The notes: generated by a model from the sequence alone, not told the origin. A stretch of DNA of 50,018 nt from an uncultured Clostridia bacterium (GCA_937907605.1 CALCYI010000075.1:1-50018); one strand, 5' to 3'; counted from the first letter of the stretch, positions 18,647-28,055 are shown. Numbers and translations are program-made.

Positions 18647-19825
18647 ATGACTGAGCTTGAAAACAAGGCTATAAACGAAGCTGTTGAAAAGTTCCGTTCA
18701 CTTATGGAAACGCAGCTTGAAAGAGCAAAAAGAATTAAGGCTGACAAGGAATTTACCGACTACAAATCGCTTGATAAAATCATTATCGGTATCTGCGGCG
18801 GCGACGGTATTGGTCCGATTATAACCAAGGAAAGCATGAGAGTAATGGAATTCTTACTCAAGGACGAGGTTGAAAAGGGCAAAATCGAATTCAGAATTAT
18901 TGACGGTCTGACTATCGAAAACAGAGCGGCTCACCTTCAGGCAATTCCCGACGACGTGCTTGAGGAATTGAAGGCGTGCCACGTAATCCTCAAGGGCCCG
19001 ACCACTACTCCCCGTCAGGGCGACGGCTGGCCGAACGTTGAAAGCGCAAATGTCGCTATGAGAAAGGCGCTTGACCTTTTTGCAAACGTTCGTCCCGTTA
19101 AGGTACCCGAGGAGGGTATCGACTGGACATTCTTCCGTGAGAACACCGAGGGCGGCTACGCAGTAGGCTCCCACGGCGTAAACATCACGGACGACCTCGC
19201 GGTTGACTTCACCGTTGCAACCGAGGAGGGCTGCGAAAGAATCGCCCGCCTTGCATACGAATATGCAAGGAATAACAACAAGGGCAAGGTTTCCATAATT
19301 ACAAAGGCGAATATTATTAAGACGACTGACGGAAAATTTCTCAATATTGCAAAGAAGGTAGGCGAGGAATACCCCGACATCGTAACTGACGACTGGTACG
19401 TTGACATTACTACCGCTAAGCTTATTGACCCCGACAGGCGCCGCGACTTCAAGATATTCGTGCTTCCGAACCTCTACGGAGATATTATCACCGACGAGGC
19501 GGCTGAATTCCAGGGCGGCGTCGGAACGGCGGGCAGCGCTAATATAGGTAAAAAATACGCTATGTTCGAGGCTATTCACGGCTCAGCTCCGCGTATGATT
19601 TCCGAGGGCAGAGGCAAGTATGCAGACCCCTGCTCAATGCTCAGAGCGACTGTTATGCTCCTCTCCCATATCGGCTACCAGAAGGAAGCCGACGCGCTTG
19701 AAAAGGCGCTCGATAAGTGTATGTTCGAGGAAAAGAAGCTCACCGTAACCGGCAGGGACACGGGCTGCACCTGTGAGGAATTCGGAAACTACGTAATGGA
19801 TACCATTACCGAGATGACTAAATAA
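18647..19825 (+). CDS. Isocitrate dehydrogenase (isocitrate/isopropylmalate family)
   Basis: 392 residues of the beta-decarboxylating dehydrogenase family. Seen: GGDGIGPI near the N-terminus, FFRENTEGGYAVGS substrate loop, GDIITDEAAEFQGG metal-binding Asp residues, and AIHGSAPRM, the cofactor loop. That loop lacks both the Lys-Tyr typical of NADP+ enzymes and the Asp-Ile of classic NAD+ enzymes, so cofactor choice is open. Its place behind aconitase marks it as isocitrate rather than isopropylmalate dehydrogenase. AAGGAGG precedes ATG by 6-7 nt. Confidence 0.9.
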   Translation: MTELENKAINEAVEKFRSLMETQLERAKRIKADKEFTDYKSLDKIIIGICGGDGIGPIITKESMRVMEFLLKDEVEKGKIEFRIIDGLTIENRAAHLQAIPDDVLEELKACHVILKGPTTTPRQGDGWPNVESANVAMRKALDLFANVRPVKVPEEGIDWTFFRENTEGGYAVGSHGVNITDDLAVDFTVATEEGCERIARLAYEYARNNNKGKVSIITKANIIKTTDGKFLNIAKKVGEEYPDIVTDDWYVDITTAKLIDPDRRRDFKIFVLPNLYGDIITDEAAEFQGGVGTAGSANIGKKYAMFEAIHGSAPRMISEGRGKYADPCSMLRATVMLLSHIGYQKEADALEKALDKCMFEEKKLTVTGRDTGCTCEEFGNYVMDTITEMTK

Positions 19826-19836
19826 GGGTGAATGAA

Positions 19837-20487
19837 ATGAAGGAAGATATTTCAATTTCCGTAATAAAGCGCCTTCCGCGTTATTACCGCTTTCTTGAAA
19901 ACCTTAAGAACAACGGAATCGTAAGAATAAGCTCAAAGGAGCTTGCGGAAAGAATGGGGCTCACCGCCTCACAGATACGCCACGACTTCAACTGCTTCGG
20001 CGGCTTCGGTCAGCAGGGCTACGGCTACAACGTGCCCGAGCTCTATGCAAGAATCGGCGAAATTCTCTGCATTGAGCAGGACGTAAAAACCATTATGATT
20101 GGCGCGGGCAACCTCGGCAAAGCGGTTGCTTCCAAGATTTCTCAGCGCGAAAACGGCTTCAAGCTCATAGGAATTTTCGATAAGAACGAGGCTATGGCGG
20201 GAAAAATCATAAAGGGTATTCCCGTACGCCATATTGACTACCTTGAGAATTTCTGCAGGGACAACAGCCCAACCTGCGCGGTTATCTGTATACCCTCAAA
20301 TGATATGAAGGAATTGACGGATTTGCTTTGCAGGCTCGGTATAAAGTGCTTCTGGAATTTCTCTAACTACGATATTTCCATGGCTCATCCCGAGGTGCTT
20401 GTTGAATCCGTACACCTTACGGACTCGTTAATGACGCTCAGCTACCTTTACGACTCAGCCTACGGCGGAGGTGGCGCTAATGACTAA
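19837..20487 (+). CDS. rex: Redox-sensing transcriptional repressor Rex
   Basis: 216 residues from ATG 19837 (AAGGGTG 6 nt upstream; a GTG at 19828 lies inside that site). N-terminal winged helix opens ISVIKRLPRYYRFLENL, the Rex family start, with SASQIRHDF-like recognition helix (ASQIRHDFNCFG); then a Rossmann NAD(H) domain with GAGNLGKA near residue 90 and the C-terminal swapped helix. Rex represses fermentation and redox genes when NADH is low. It lies in the aconitase-IDH operon, which itself yields reducing equivalents, so feedback control is plausible. Confidence 0.93.
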   Translation: MKEDISISVIKRLPRYYRFLENLKNNGIVRISSKELAERMGLTASQIRHDFNCFGGFGQQGYGYNVPELYARIGEILCIEQDVKTIMIGAGNLGKAVASKISQRENGFKLIGIFDKNEAMAGKIIKGIPVRHIDYLENFCRDNSPTCAVICIPSNDMKELTDLLCRLGIKCFWNFSNYDISMAHPEVLVESVHLTDSLMTLSYLYDSAYGGGGAND

Positions 20488-21157
20488 GATAAGCAGCGCC
20501 GAAATAGCCGACGTTATAAGGTACGATAACGACAAAATAATTATCGTAGAGAAAATTCCGTACCTTGATTCAGGCTCATACAAGGCTAACTACTTTATAT
20601 TCAACTTTAAAACTCTTGAAAAAGAAGTCATAACAAAAAGCGCGTACCTGCTGAAAAAATTCGGAAACTCCTTTAACAGAATTTCCGAGGTGATTTCAGG
20701 CTTTGCGCAGTGCGATTCTGTTATACTCAGCGACAGAAGCGTATTTGTTATGTTCCCTAACGGGCAGTGCGGACTCTTTGACTCCGACGGAGAGCTGATG
20801 TGGCGGGACACAATTAAATACAACGACAGCGTTGTTAATTCGCTCGCGCAGGACGGGGATTATATCTGGTGCTGCTGCAGGGACGAAAACTGCGTAATTA
20901 GATACTCCATCAAAAACAGACTTTTGTCCGACATAAGAATAGGCGCAAGGGAGGCTAAGACCTTTATACTCCCAAGTGCGCTTTCCTCGGACGAGGAGAA
21001 CATTTACGTAGTGTGCAATAACGCTAAGCTCCGCTCAATTAACAAAAAGGACTTTTCCGTTCAGGACGTAGGCAGGCCTATCCCCGGGCTTGAAAGGTTC
21101 TACCGTTTTAAGACTCACACGTTAATCTGCACCAAAGACGGCGCGTACGTAGACTAA
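20480..21157 (+). CDS. Unknown protein, beta-propeller-like
   Basis: 225 residues from ATG 20480, placed 6 nt after GGAGGTG; the start overlaps the end of rex by 8 nt, so the two are translationally coupled. The sequence is beta-rich with repeated blocks of the type 'xxIWCCCRDENCVIRYSI' and 'ENIYVVCNNAKLRSI', suggesting a partial WD40/PQQ-like propeller. No signal peptide. A CCC run at about residue 134 could bind metal or sense thiols. Not recognised; the link with rex is by position only. Confidence 0.75.
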   Translation: MTKISSAEIADVIRYDNDKIIIVEKIPYLDSGSYKANYFIFNFKTLEKEVITKSAYLLKKFGNSFNRISEVISGFAQCDSVILSDRSVFVMFPNGQCGLFDSDGELMWRDTIKYNDSVVNSLAQDGDYIWCCCRDENCVIRYSIKNRLLSDIRIGAREAKTFILPSALSSDEENIYVVCNNAKLRSINKKDFSVQDVGRPIPGLERFYRFKTHTLICTKDGAYVD

Positions 21158-21200
21158 AGACAAAGCGTATATCGCATTTTGCGATATACGCTTTGTCTTT
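21156..21200. terminator. Very strong bidirectional terminator
   Basis: A perfect 20-bp stem (21156-21175 with 21181-21200), loop ATTTT. It serves the convergent rex operon and glucosaminidase gene; the stop codon of the latter begins on its last base. Confidence 0.92.
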
Positions 21201-23056
21201 TATTTTGCCTTAATCTGTTTTACCTTGCTGAACTTACCGTAAAACTTTTTGTCCTTAAGCTTGGTGTATGCGCGGACTTTTACGTAGTAGACTTTACCGG
21301 ATTTAAGCTCCTTAACAGTCTTTGTAAGCTTATCTGCACTTACGGACTTCTTAATAACGTTCTTTTTAAAGTTCTTATCGGTTGAAATCCAGACCTGATA
21401 TCCCGCTGCTCCCGCAGCTTTCTTCCATGTTGCCTTAACCTGTCTTGAAGCAGGTGATTTGACGGAAGAAAGAGTCACCGTCTTTGGCAGACATCGCTGC
21501 ACAAGCTTTGCGGAGTACTGAGCCCACTTTCCGCCGACGTTCGCCCTTACCTCAATCTGATACTGATGACCATTAGTAAGGTTATTGAGCTGGGCTGAGT
21601 TAGTTTCAACCGTTTTGCTGAAGGTCGTGCCCTTTGTGAGATTCTTAATTCTTATGTAATACTTCTTTGCGCCGCTTACCGCATTCCACTTAATCTGGAT
21701 ATTAGTGGGATTCGCCGCAACGAGCGTAAGCTTCTGTACCTGAGTCGTATTCTGCGCAGCAGTCGTAGCAGCAGCGGCTGTAGACGTTGCAGAAGAAGCA
21801 GCCGTAGACGAAGCCGCGGTTGTACTCGCGTCCATCTTAGTAAATACGGGAATATAGAAGGTCTTTGCATTACTAATCTGATTTGATGCGACGTATGCAT
21901 TATATCTTTTAACCGACTCAACCGAAGGAGCGTCAACGTTCTGCATATATTCGTGGCTGAACAGACGGTTTGAGGAACGGTTTACGTTAAACTTTTCAAG
22001 GTAGCTCGTATACTGATAATCAAGATAGCCGCGCGCAATATAATTTGCACCGCCTATAATCGATTTATACGGGTCGTTCCACGGGCGGTAATAGTTAAAA
22101 TAGGTTGTCCTGAGCGCAGATTTAAGCACGTAGCCTACTGAGCCCGCAGTATAGGTCTTGCCCGAAACCTTATAAAGCCTTACCTTATAATAGTCGCCGT
22201 AAGTAGCTATATGAACCATATACTGATCGGCTTTAAGGTTAGTAACGTTGCCCGTGCCTGCCTTCTTTGCAGAGTCATACTTTGCATAAAGCTTAGTCGC
22301 TTTATTTGTTTTAAGCCAGCCGGCAGCCCATTCAAGCCCCGCCATAGCTCCGTTGCCCGCGCCGATACTGTAAAAATTATAAATACCCGTAAACGGAGAG
22401 CGGTTACCTGCAACTCCGATAACGTTATTGGTATTCGTAGTACCTATTTCCTTAACAATCCTCGAGGCGATATAGTATGCGCTGATATTAGCCGACTTTG
22501 CCGACTCCATAATTGCTTTTGAATACTTAACGGTACTGCCGTTTGAATTCTTATAAGTAACCTTGTTCCCTTCGGTATTGATATAGGTAATTACAGAATC
22601 CTTCATAAAGGTTCCCGCAAGTATTTTTTCAACACCAGCGGTATTATGCGCGGAATTATAACGGTTATCCTCAAACTGGAAGATATGCGACTCATCAAGC
22701 CAGTTACGCGGATCCATAAAATATCTCACCGCATATTCCGAGGCTATATTCTTTCCTTTACACTTAGAGCACGTACAGTAATACTTCGCTTTCCAGCCCG
22801 ACTCAAGAATTTGGTTACCATGGCTGGACCTCTCTCCCGACACAGCCTCATCAAAGGTAAGTCCTGTTTTAAGAGGCACAAATTTCCAGTTGGGATACTT
22901 TGTATGAAGCTCCGCAAGCTTAACTGCGTAATCCTCGGGGAAACCCGCCTTAATAAGCTCGTCCTTATACGACGCAGCGCTTACGCTGAAGGCGGGTACA
23001 AGGCTTGCAAAAACAAGTACAAGCGAAAGTAAAACAGATAATATTCTCTTTCTCAT
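21200..23056 (-). CDS. Secreted glucosaminidase with fibronectin III domains
   Basis: 618 residues from ATG 23056, with GGGAGG upstream. A signal peptide (MRKRILSVLLSLVLVFASLVPAFSVSA region) is followed by a region of peptidoglycan-hydrolase type with NRYNSAHN and a glucosaminidase core (SRIVKEIGTTNTNNVIGVAG, then YNFYSIGAG) near residues 200-245, an SH3-like segment, a Ser/Thr/Ala-rich linker near 410-435, and two fibronectin III domains. It probably cuts the N-acetylglucosaminyl bonds of the cell wall during growth or separation. It is divergent from an XRE regulator. Confidence 0.88.
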   Translation of the reverse strand: MRKRILSVLLSLVLVFASLVPAFSVSAASYKDELIKAGFPEDYAVKLAELHTKYPNWKFVPLKTGLTFDEAVSGERSSHGNQILESGWKAKYYCTCSKCKGKNIASEYAVRYFMDPRNWLDESHIFQFEDNRYNSAHNTAGVEKILAGTFMKDSVITYINTEGNKVTYKNSNGSTVKYSKAIMESAKSANISAYYIASRIVKEIGTTNTNNVIGVAGNRSPFTGIYNFYSIGAGNGAMAGLEWAAGWLKTNKATKLYAKYDSAKKAGTGNVTNLKADQYMVHIATYGDYYKVRLYKVSGKTYTAGSVGYVLKSALRTTYFNYYRPWNDPYKSIIGGANYIARGYLDYQYTSYLEKFNVNRSSNRLFSHEYMQNVDAPSVESVKRYNAYVASNQISNAKTFYIPVFTKMDASTTAASSTAASSATSTAAAATTAAQNTTQVQKLTLVAANPTNIQIKWNAVSGAKKYYIRIKNLTKGTTFSKTVETNSAQLNNLTNGHQYQIEVRANVGGKWAQYSAKLVQRCLPKTVTLSSVKSPASRQVKATWKKAAGAAGYQVWISTDKNFKKNVIKKSVSADKLTKTVKELKSGKVYYVKVRAYTKLKDKKFYGKFSKVKQIKAK

Positions 23057-23129
23057 AAAAGACCTCCCGTCTGCAAATAACATATTTGCATAGGTATCCA
23101 TTTTACAATAGTGAATTATATTACATATT

Positions 23130-23158
23130 ATAATATCATTTTTTTACAGATTTGTCAA
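23130..23158 (-). promoter_or_regulatory. Promoter of the glucosaminidase gene
   Basis: Minus strand: TTGACA (23153-23158), 17-bp spacer, TATTAT (23130-23135). Its -35 box lies 5 bp from that of the divergent XRE promoter. Confidence 0.7.
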
Positions 23159-23163
23159 ATTGC

Positions 23164-23192
23164 TTGAAATACGGCTAAAAAAGATATATAAT
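23164..23192 (+). promoter_or_regulatory. Promoter of the XRE gene
   Basis: TTGAAA (23164-23169), 17 bp, TATAAT (23187-23192). Back to back with the glucosaminidase promoter. Confidence 0.7.
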
Positions 23193-23230
23193 GTAGAAAA
23201 AAGATGAAACAGAAAATAATCGGTGAAAAT

Positions 23231-23659
23231 ATGAAAGAAACCAGAATAGATAATAATCAGGAAAAAGTAAAAAACAATATAAAAACCAACATCGTTGAGC
23301 TCAGGAAAGCCAACAAGCTCTCTAAGCGCGACGTTGCAAACGTACTCGGTATTAACGAAAACACATACCGTATCTGGGAGGACCCGAAGCGCAGCTCGCC
23401 TAAAATGCACAACCTTGTAAAAATAGCTCAGATTTACAATGTGAGTTGCGATTTTCTCCTTAATGATAACATTAACGATACTCGTACCGATATACCTAAA
23501 AAGGTCAGCGCTTCCTCACCCGACGACGAAAAGAAGAAGTTTTTAAGCTCGCTTGATAAATACGAGCGCCTTATAGTTATGAAAATCCGTCAGCTTGACC
23601 CCGATGAGAGAAGCAAGGTAAATAACTTAATAGAGGAGCTCCTTGAGGAGCAGGAATAA
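23231..23659 (+). CDS. XRE-family transcriptional regulator
   Basis: 142 residues from ATG 23231, preceded by GGTG; an upstream in-frame ATG at 23204 falls within a few bases of the likely transcription start. Helix-turn-helix near residues 20-75: NIVELRKANKLSKRDVANVLGINENTYRIWEDPKRSSPKM. The C-terminal half is charged and helical (SLDKYERLIVMKIRQLDPDERSKVNNLIEELL), of the kind that mediates dimerisation in clostridial XRE proteins. It may control the divergent glucosaminidase; the shared 40-bp promoter region supports this only by position. Confidence 0.85.
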   Translation: MKETRIDNNQEKVKNNIKTNIVELRKANKLSKRDVANVLGINENTYRIWEDPKRSSPKMHNLVKIAQIYNVSCDFLLNDNINDTRTDIPKKVSASSPDDEKKKFLSSLDKYERLIVMKIRQLDPDERSKVNNLIEELLEEQE

Positions 23660-23663
23660 AAAT

Positions 23664-23685
23664 AGGGCTGCAGACGCAGCCCTTT
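23664..23685. terminator. Terminator between XRE gene and araD
   Basis: AGGGCTGC, loop AGAC, GCAGCCCT, TTT. Convergent genes flank it. Confidence 0.85.
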
Positions 23686-23691
23686 AGTATT

Positions 23692-24399
23692 TTATTTTTG
23701 TCCGTAATAGGCGTTTTTGCCGTGCTTGCGAAGGTAATGCTTATCAAGAAGATAGCTTTCAATACCTATATCCGACCTATCAGACATTGATGCAACGCTT
23801 TCGGTTCTCAGCGCCATTTTTGCAACCTCTTCGAGAATAAGCGCATTTTCTACCGCCTTGCTTTCATCCTTACCCCAGGTGAACGGTCCGTGACGGTGGA
23901 TAAGCACCGCGGGACACTCAGAGGGCTTTATACCTCTTTTTTCAAATTCCTCAACAATTACCTTGCCCGTGTTAAGCTCGTAATCCGTATTGACCTCCTC
24001 CTCGGTAAGTCCCCTCGTACACGGAATATCGCCGTAGGCAAAGTCGGCGTGGGTTGTGCCGTAAGCGGGAATATCGCGCCCCGCCTGCGCCCACGCGCAC
24101 GCCCACGGGGAGTGGGTATGCACTATACCGCCGATATCGTCAAAGCGCCTGTACAGTTCAAGATGGGTCGGGGTATCCGACGAGGGATTGAGGTCGCCCT
24201 CAATCTTGTTTCCGTCCAAATCAAGCAGCACCATATCCTCAGCCTTCATAGTACTGTACGGTACTCCCGACGGCTTAATGGCGACTATTCCCCGCTCTCT
24301 GTCTATCGCGGATACGTTACCCCAGGTCAGCACGACGAGGTCATATTCAACGAGCTTTAAGTTAGCTTCAAATACTCTTCTCTTTAATTCTTCCAACAT
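23692..24399 (-). CDS. araD: L-ribulose-5-phosphate 4-epimerase
   Basis: 235 residues, class II aldolase fold. It turns L-ribulose-5-P into D-xylulose-5-P at the end of arabinose breakdown. Seen: TWGNVSA near residue 25, KPSGVPY substrate loop, THTPWACAW-type HTHSPWA zinc ligands near 95, and VLIHRHGPFTWG with the third His. Last gene of the arabinose operon; 3 nt after araA. The ribosome site is weak (GGGATG), so coupling to araA is likely. Confidence 0.95.
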   Translation of the reverse strand: MLEELKRRVFEANLKLVEYDLVVLTWGNVSAIDRERGIVAIKPSGVPYSTMKAEDMVLLDLDGNKIEGDLNPSSDTPTHLELYRRFDDIGGIVHTHSPWACAWAQAGRDIPAYGTTHADFAYGDIPCTRGLTEEEVNTDYELNTGKVIVEEFEKRGIKPSECPAVLIHRHGPFTWGKDESKAVENALILEEVAKMALRTESVASMSDRSDIGIESYLLDKHYLRKHGKNAYYGQK

Positions 24400-24402
24400 A
24401 TC

Positions 24403-25875
24403 TTACATCCCAAGCTTATACGCTACGTCGTTATAGAATAATTCTTTTCTAAGAGAATCAATCTCGGTATCCTTACAGATATGGATAAACTCAATTCCCA
24501 TAATCTCCGCAAAGTCCCTCATATGCTCGGCAGTAAGCGCATAAGAAAGCACGCTGTGGTGAGCGCCGCCCGCATAAATCCACGCCTCAGCAGAGGTCTG
24601 CAGGTTCGGGAGCGGCTTCCAAAGCACGCCCGCTACGGGAAGCTTCGGCATTGCATTTACCTGCTCCTTGCACTCTACGTCGTTTACAATCATTCTGAGC
24701 CTGTCGCCCATATCGACGAGGGTTACGACGATAGCGTCGCCCGTCTGCGCCTTGAATACAAGCCTTGCGGGGTCCTCTCTGTCGCCGATTCCGAGAGGAT
24801 GTACCTGAATTTTAGCCTTTTCCGAGGCAACAGTCGGGCATACCTCGAGCATATGCGAGCCGAGGAGCATTTCGTTACCGGGCTCAAAGTGATAGGTGTA
24901 GTCCTCCATAAACGCGGTGCCGCCGTTCATACCCTCAGCCATAAGCTTCATAAGACGTGTCATAGCGGCAACCTTCCAGTCGCCCTCAGCGCCGAAGCCG
25001 AAGCCCTGGCGCATTAAATCCTGCGCAGCAAGACCGGGAAGCTGACGGAGCTCCTGCAAATCCTCAAAATTTGTATGGAACGCGCCGAAGCCCTCTTTAA
25101 CGAGGAATTTTTTGAGCGCAACCTCTTCCCTCGCCTGATACCTTACAGCCTCAATATTATCGGTATCCATAATATAATTGTCGCTGTACTCAGCCATCTG
25201 AGCATCGATTTCCTCCTCGGTTACGGAATTTACCATTTTGATAATATCGCCTACTCCGTAGTGGTCAACCTGCCAACCGAGCTTAATCTGCGCCTCAATC
25301 TTATCGCCGTCGGTTACGGCAACGTTCCTCATATTATCGGAAATACGGAGAACTCTGAGCTTTCTTGACTCAACCGCGCCGACAGCCGCTCTCATCCATA
25401 CGCCCATCTTGCGCTGGAATTCCTCGTCCTTCCAGTAGCCCGCGATAACCTTATGCTTCATTCTCATTCTTGCGGTTATGTAGCCGTGCTCCCTGTCGCC
25501 GTGAGCGGACTGGTTGAGATTCATAAAGTCCATATCAATTTCACTCCACGGGATATCGCGGTTAAACTGAGTATTCACGTGAAGGAAGGGCTTTTTAAGC
25601 TCGTTAAAGCCCGCAATCCACATTTTTGACGGTGAAAAAGTATGCATCCAGGTAATGACGCCCGCACATTCGGGCGTATTATTAGCCTCGCGCATAAGCG
25701 AAAGAATCTCCGACGACCTCTTAACGCAGGGCTTTGCAACCACCTTACAGGGAAGCTTTTCGCTCCACTCCGCCGCCATATCCTCAGCGTGAGCATTTAT
25801 AGTTTCAAAAATGTCCTCGCCGTAGAGGAACTGCGTACCTACAACAAACCAGAATTCATACTGCTTTAAACTCAT
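24403..25875 (-). CDS. araA: L-arabinose isomerase
   Basis: 490 residues, close to the standard family length. It converts L-arabinose to L-ribulose with Mn2+. Seen: EFWFVVGTQFLYG at the N-terminus, WMHTFSPSKMWIAG, the catalytic FHTNFEDL and MEDYTYHF (metal-binding Glu and His). AAGGAG lies 7 nt before ATG. Middle gene of the operon. Confidence 0.96.
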   Translation of the reverse strand: MSLKQYEFWFVVGTQFLYGEDIFETINAHAEDMAAEWSEKLPCKVVAKPCVKRSSEILSLMREANNTPECAGVITWMHTFSPSKMWIAGFNELKKPFLHVNTQFNRDIPWSEIDMDFMNLNQSAHGDREHGYITARMRMKHKVIAGYWKDEEFQRKMGVWMRAAVGAVESRKLRVLRISDNMRNVAVTDGDKIEAQIKLGWQVDHYGVGDIIKMVNSVTEEEIDAQMAEYSDNYIMDTDNIEAVRYQAREEVALKKFLVKEGFGAFHTNFEDLQELRQLPGLAAQDLMRQGFGFGAEGDWKVAAMTRLMKLMAEGMNGGTAFMEDYTYHFEPGNEMLLGSHMLEVCPTVASEKAKIQVHPLGIGDREDPARLVFKAQTGDAIVVTLVDMGDRLRMIVNDVECKEQVNAMPKLPVAGVLWKPLPNLQTSAEAWIYAGGAHHSVLSYALTAEHMRDFAEIMGIEFIHICKDTEIDSLRKELFYNDVAYKLGM

Positions 25876-25887
25876 ATCATTACTCCT

Positions 25888-27453
25888 TTATATGTTTTCA
25901 TAAGCCGCTTTCTCAACAGGAAGCGCCTTTTCATACAGCTTCATATATTCCCTGAAGCCCTTTACGTCGCTTGCGTCGGGCTCAATGGTTGAGCTTTCAC
26001 ACTCGACAAAGACCTTGCTTTCAAGGAATTCCTCGAGGCTCATGCCCGTACCGTTTACGAGATATGAGGCAAGCACGGCGGCACCCCAGGCTCCGCCCTC
26101 GCCTGCGGTTTTCATTACCGATACGGGAGCGTTCATCGCGCCTGCCATAAGCCTCTGACCTACGACGGGAGTCTTGAAAAGTCCGCCGTGACCGAATAGT
26201 CTATCAATTTCAACGCCTTCGTTTTCGAGTATTCTCATACCGATTTTAAGCGTTGCCATCGTACTGTAAATCTGTGCCCTGAAAAAGTTCGGAAGGGTAA
26301 ACTGAGCGCCCTGCGACCTTATAAACATCGGACGTCCGTCCTCGGTATGAGATACCGGCTCACCCGAGAAATAATTAAAGTTAACGAGTCCGCCGCAGTC
26401 CGCTTTGCCCTCAAGCGCCGCATTATAAAGCAAATCGTAAACCTGTGGCTTAGTGAGCTCACTGCCCGCCCTCTTTGCAAAATCGAAGAGCATATTTACC
26501 CAGTAATCAAGGTCAGTACAGCAGTTATTACAATGCACCATAGCAACGGGCTTTCCCGTCGGCGTGGTCACCATATCAATCTCTTCGTAAACGCTTTTCA
26601 GCGCCTTTTCGAGCACTACCATTGCGAAAATTGAAGTACCCGCGCTTACGTTGCCCGTCCTTACCGTAACACTGTTGGTAGCGGTCATGCCCGTTCCTGC
26701 GTCTCCCTCGGGTGCTGCAAGCGGTATACCCGCCTCAAGCTCACCCGAAATATCAATCAGCCTTGCGCCCTCCTCGGTGAGCGTTCCCGCGTTTTCACCC
26801 GCGCCGAGCACCCTCGGAAGAATATCCCTTATATCCCACGGATAGTTCTTAACATTATCAAGGCTTCTGAATTTCTCAAGCATTACTTCGTCGTAATTAT
26901 TAGTCTCGCTGTCTATCGGGAACATACCCGAAGCATCGCCGATACCGAGCACCTTTTCGCCCGTGAGCTTCCAGTGAACGTAGCCTGCAAGAGTTGTAAA
27001 AAACGCTATATCCTTAACATGCTCCTCGCCGTTCAATATCGCCTGATATAGATGCGCGATGCTCCAGCGCTGAGGGATATTAAAGCCGAAAAGGTCGGTA
27101 AGCTCAGCCGCAGCCTCGCCCGTAATAGTATTTCTCCAGGTTCTGAATTCAGCGAGCTGATAGCCGTTTTTATCAAACGGAAGATAGCCGTGCATCATAG
27201 CGGAAAAGCAGATTGAGGAGAGCGTTTTTATTGGTGCACCGAGTCTGTCGCAAAGCTCCTTGTACGCTGACTGCAGTCCGTACCAGACCTCGTCGGTGTG
27301 ATAAGTCCACACTCCGTTTTCGAGTCTGTTTTCCCAGTTAAAGCCTCCCGACTCTACGGGATTGCAGCTTTCGTCAATCAGAACCGCCTTTATCCTCGTT
27401 GAACCGAATTCTATACCGAGCGATTCCCTGCCCGTTAATTTATAATTACCCAT
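25888..27453 (-). CDS. FGGY-family carbohydrate kinase, probable L-ribulokinase
   Basis: 521 residues, two-domain FGGY kinase. N-terminal LGIEFGSTRIKAVL is the phosphate-binding loop; DASGMFPID and the C-terminal GHGGLFKTPVVGQRLMAGAMNAPV form the FGGY signature region. It is first in an operon with araA and araD, so L-ribulose is the expected substrate, in the place of AraB; a D-xylulose kinase is possible from family alone. The sequence is nearer to unclassified clostridial FGGY kinases than to E. coli AraB (566 residues), from memory. AAGGAAG lies before ATG. Confidence 0.85.
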   Translation of the reverse strand: MGNYKLTGRESLGIEFGSTRIKAVLIDESCNPVESGGFNWENRLENGVWTYHTDEVWYGLQSAYKELCDRLGAPIKTLSSICFSAMMHGYLPFDKNGYQLAEFRTWRNTITGEAAAELTDLFGFNIPQRWSIAHLYQAILNGEEHVKDIAFFTTLAGYVHWKLTGEKVLGIGDASGMFPIDSETNNYDEVMLEKFRSLDNVKNYPWDIRDILPRVLGAGENAGTLTEEGARLIDISGELEAGIPLAAPEGDAGTGMTATNSVTVRTGNVSAGTSIFAMVVLEKALKSVYEEIDMVTTPTGKPVAMVHCNNCCTDLDYWVNMLFDFAKRAGSELTKPQVYDLLYNAALEGKADCGGLVNFNYFSGEPVSHTEDGRPMFIRSQGAQFTLPNFFRAQIYSTMATLKIGMRILENEGVEIDRLFGHGGLFKTPVVGQRLMAGAMNAPVSVMKTAGEGGAWGAAVLASYLVNGTGMSLEEFLESKVFVECESSTIEPDASDVKGFREYMKLYEKALPVEKAAYENI

Positions 27454-27483
27454 AACAGCTTCCTTTCGGTTTTATTCAATATT

Positions 27484-27512
27484 ATCATACTATATTAAAG
27501 AATATAAATCAA
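27484..27512 (-). promoter_or_regulatory. Promoter of the arabinose operon
   Basis: Minus strand: TTGATT (27507-27512), 17-bp spacer, TATGAT (27484-27489). The operon has its own start downstream of the membrane gene. No AraR-like palindrome was seen. Confidence 0.6.
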
Positions 27513-27515
27513 TTA

Positions 27516-28055
27516 TTATTTCAAAAGCCTGTCTATTCTGCTTTTGTACTTTTTCTCATAAATAATTATGAGAACGTCAAGAAGCCTGTCGTAAATTATG
27601 AATATCAGATTACCTAAAGCGAGCATTATGACCGCTCCCCATTTACCGAGAAAGGAGTCAAACGGTATCATAAACACGTATACGCATATCAGCTCTGCGG
27701 CAACTATCCCCGCATTGAAAACGATAAACTTAATCGGTATTTTTAAATACGGCTTCAAAGCGTTAATGCTCTCCCTTATTATCGGATAGAAGCCGAAGAA
27801 AAGTGCATAAATCAGCGCAGTTTCCTTATCACCGAGCAGAAACAAAGATAAAATAGAGGTCGCTGTATATATTACAAACGCAGTCCTTTTATCAAAGGTC
27901 CTGATAGCCATTATATTAATTATCCCGCAAATCAGCGGCATTGTATAGGCGAAAACCCACACTATACTCCCCGCCGCAAGAAAAATTACCGACAGCGCGC
28001 ACAGCACGCCCGCAGCGGAATACTTAATGCTTCTTTTCAAAAAAATCAGCTCCAT
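27516..28055 (-). CDS. Hypothetical six-TM membrane protein
   Basis: 179 residues with about six hydrophobic segments and short loops, ending in a basic tail (YEKKYKSRIDRLLK). ATG at 28055 has only a weak AGG site. The pattern loosely recalls ECF-type or DUF2232-like integral membrane proteins, but no motif confirms this. It precedes the arabinose operon on the same strand with its own promoter. Function unknown. Confidence 0.75.
   Translation of the reverse strand: MELIFLKRSIKYSAAGVLCALSVIFLAAGSIVWVFAYTMPLICGIINIMAIRTFDKRTAFVIYTATSILSLFLLGDKETALIYALFFGFYPIIRESINALKPYLKIPIKFIVFNAGIVAAELICVYVFMIPFDSFLGKWGAVIMLALGNLIFIIYDRLLDVLIIIYEKKYKSRIDRLLK

Noticed and set aside
27454..27515. An AraR-type operator at the arabinose operon
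   Set aside because: No clear palindrome was found near the promoter.
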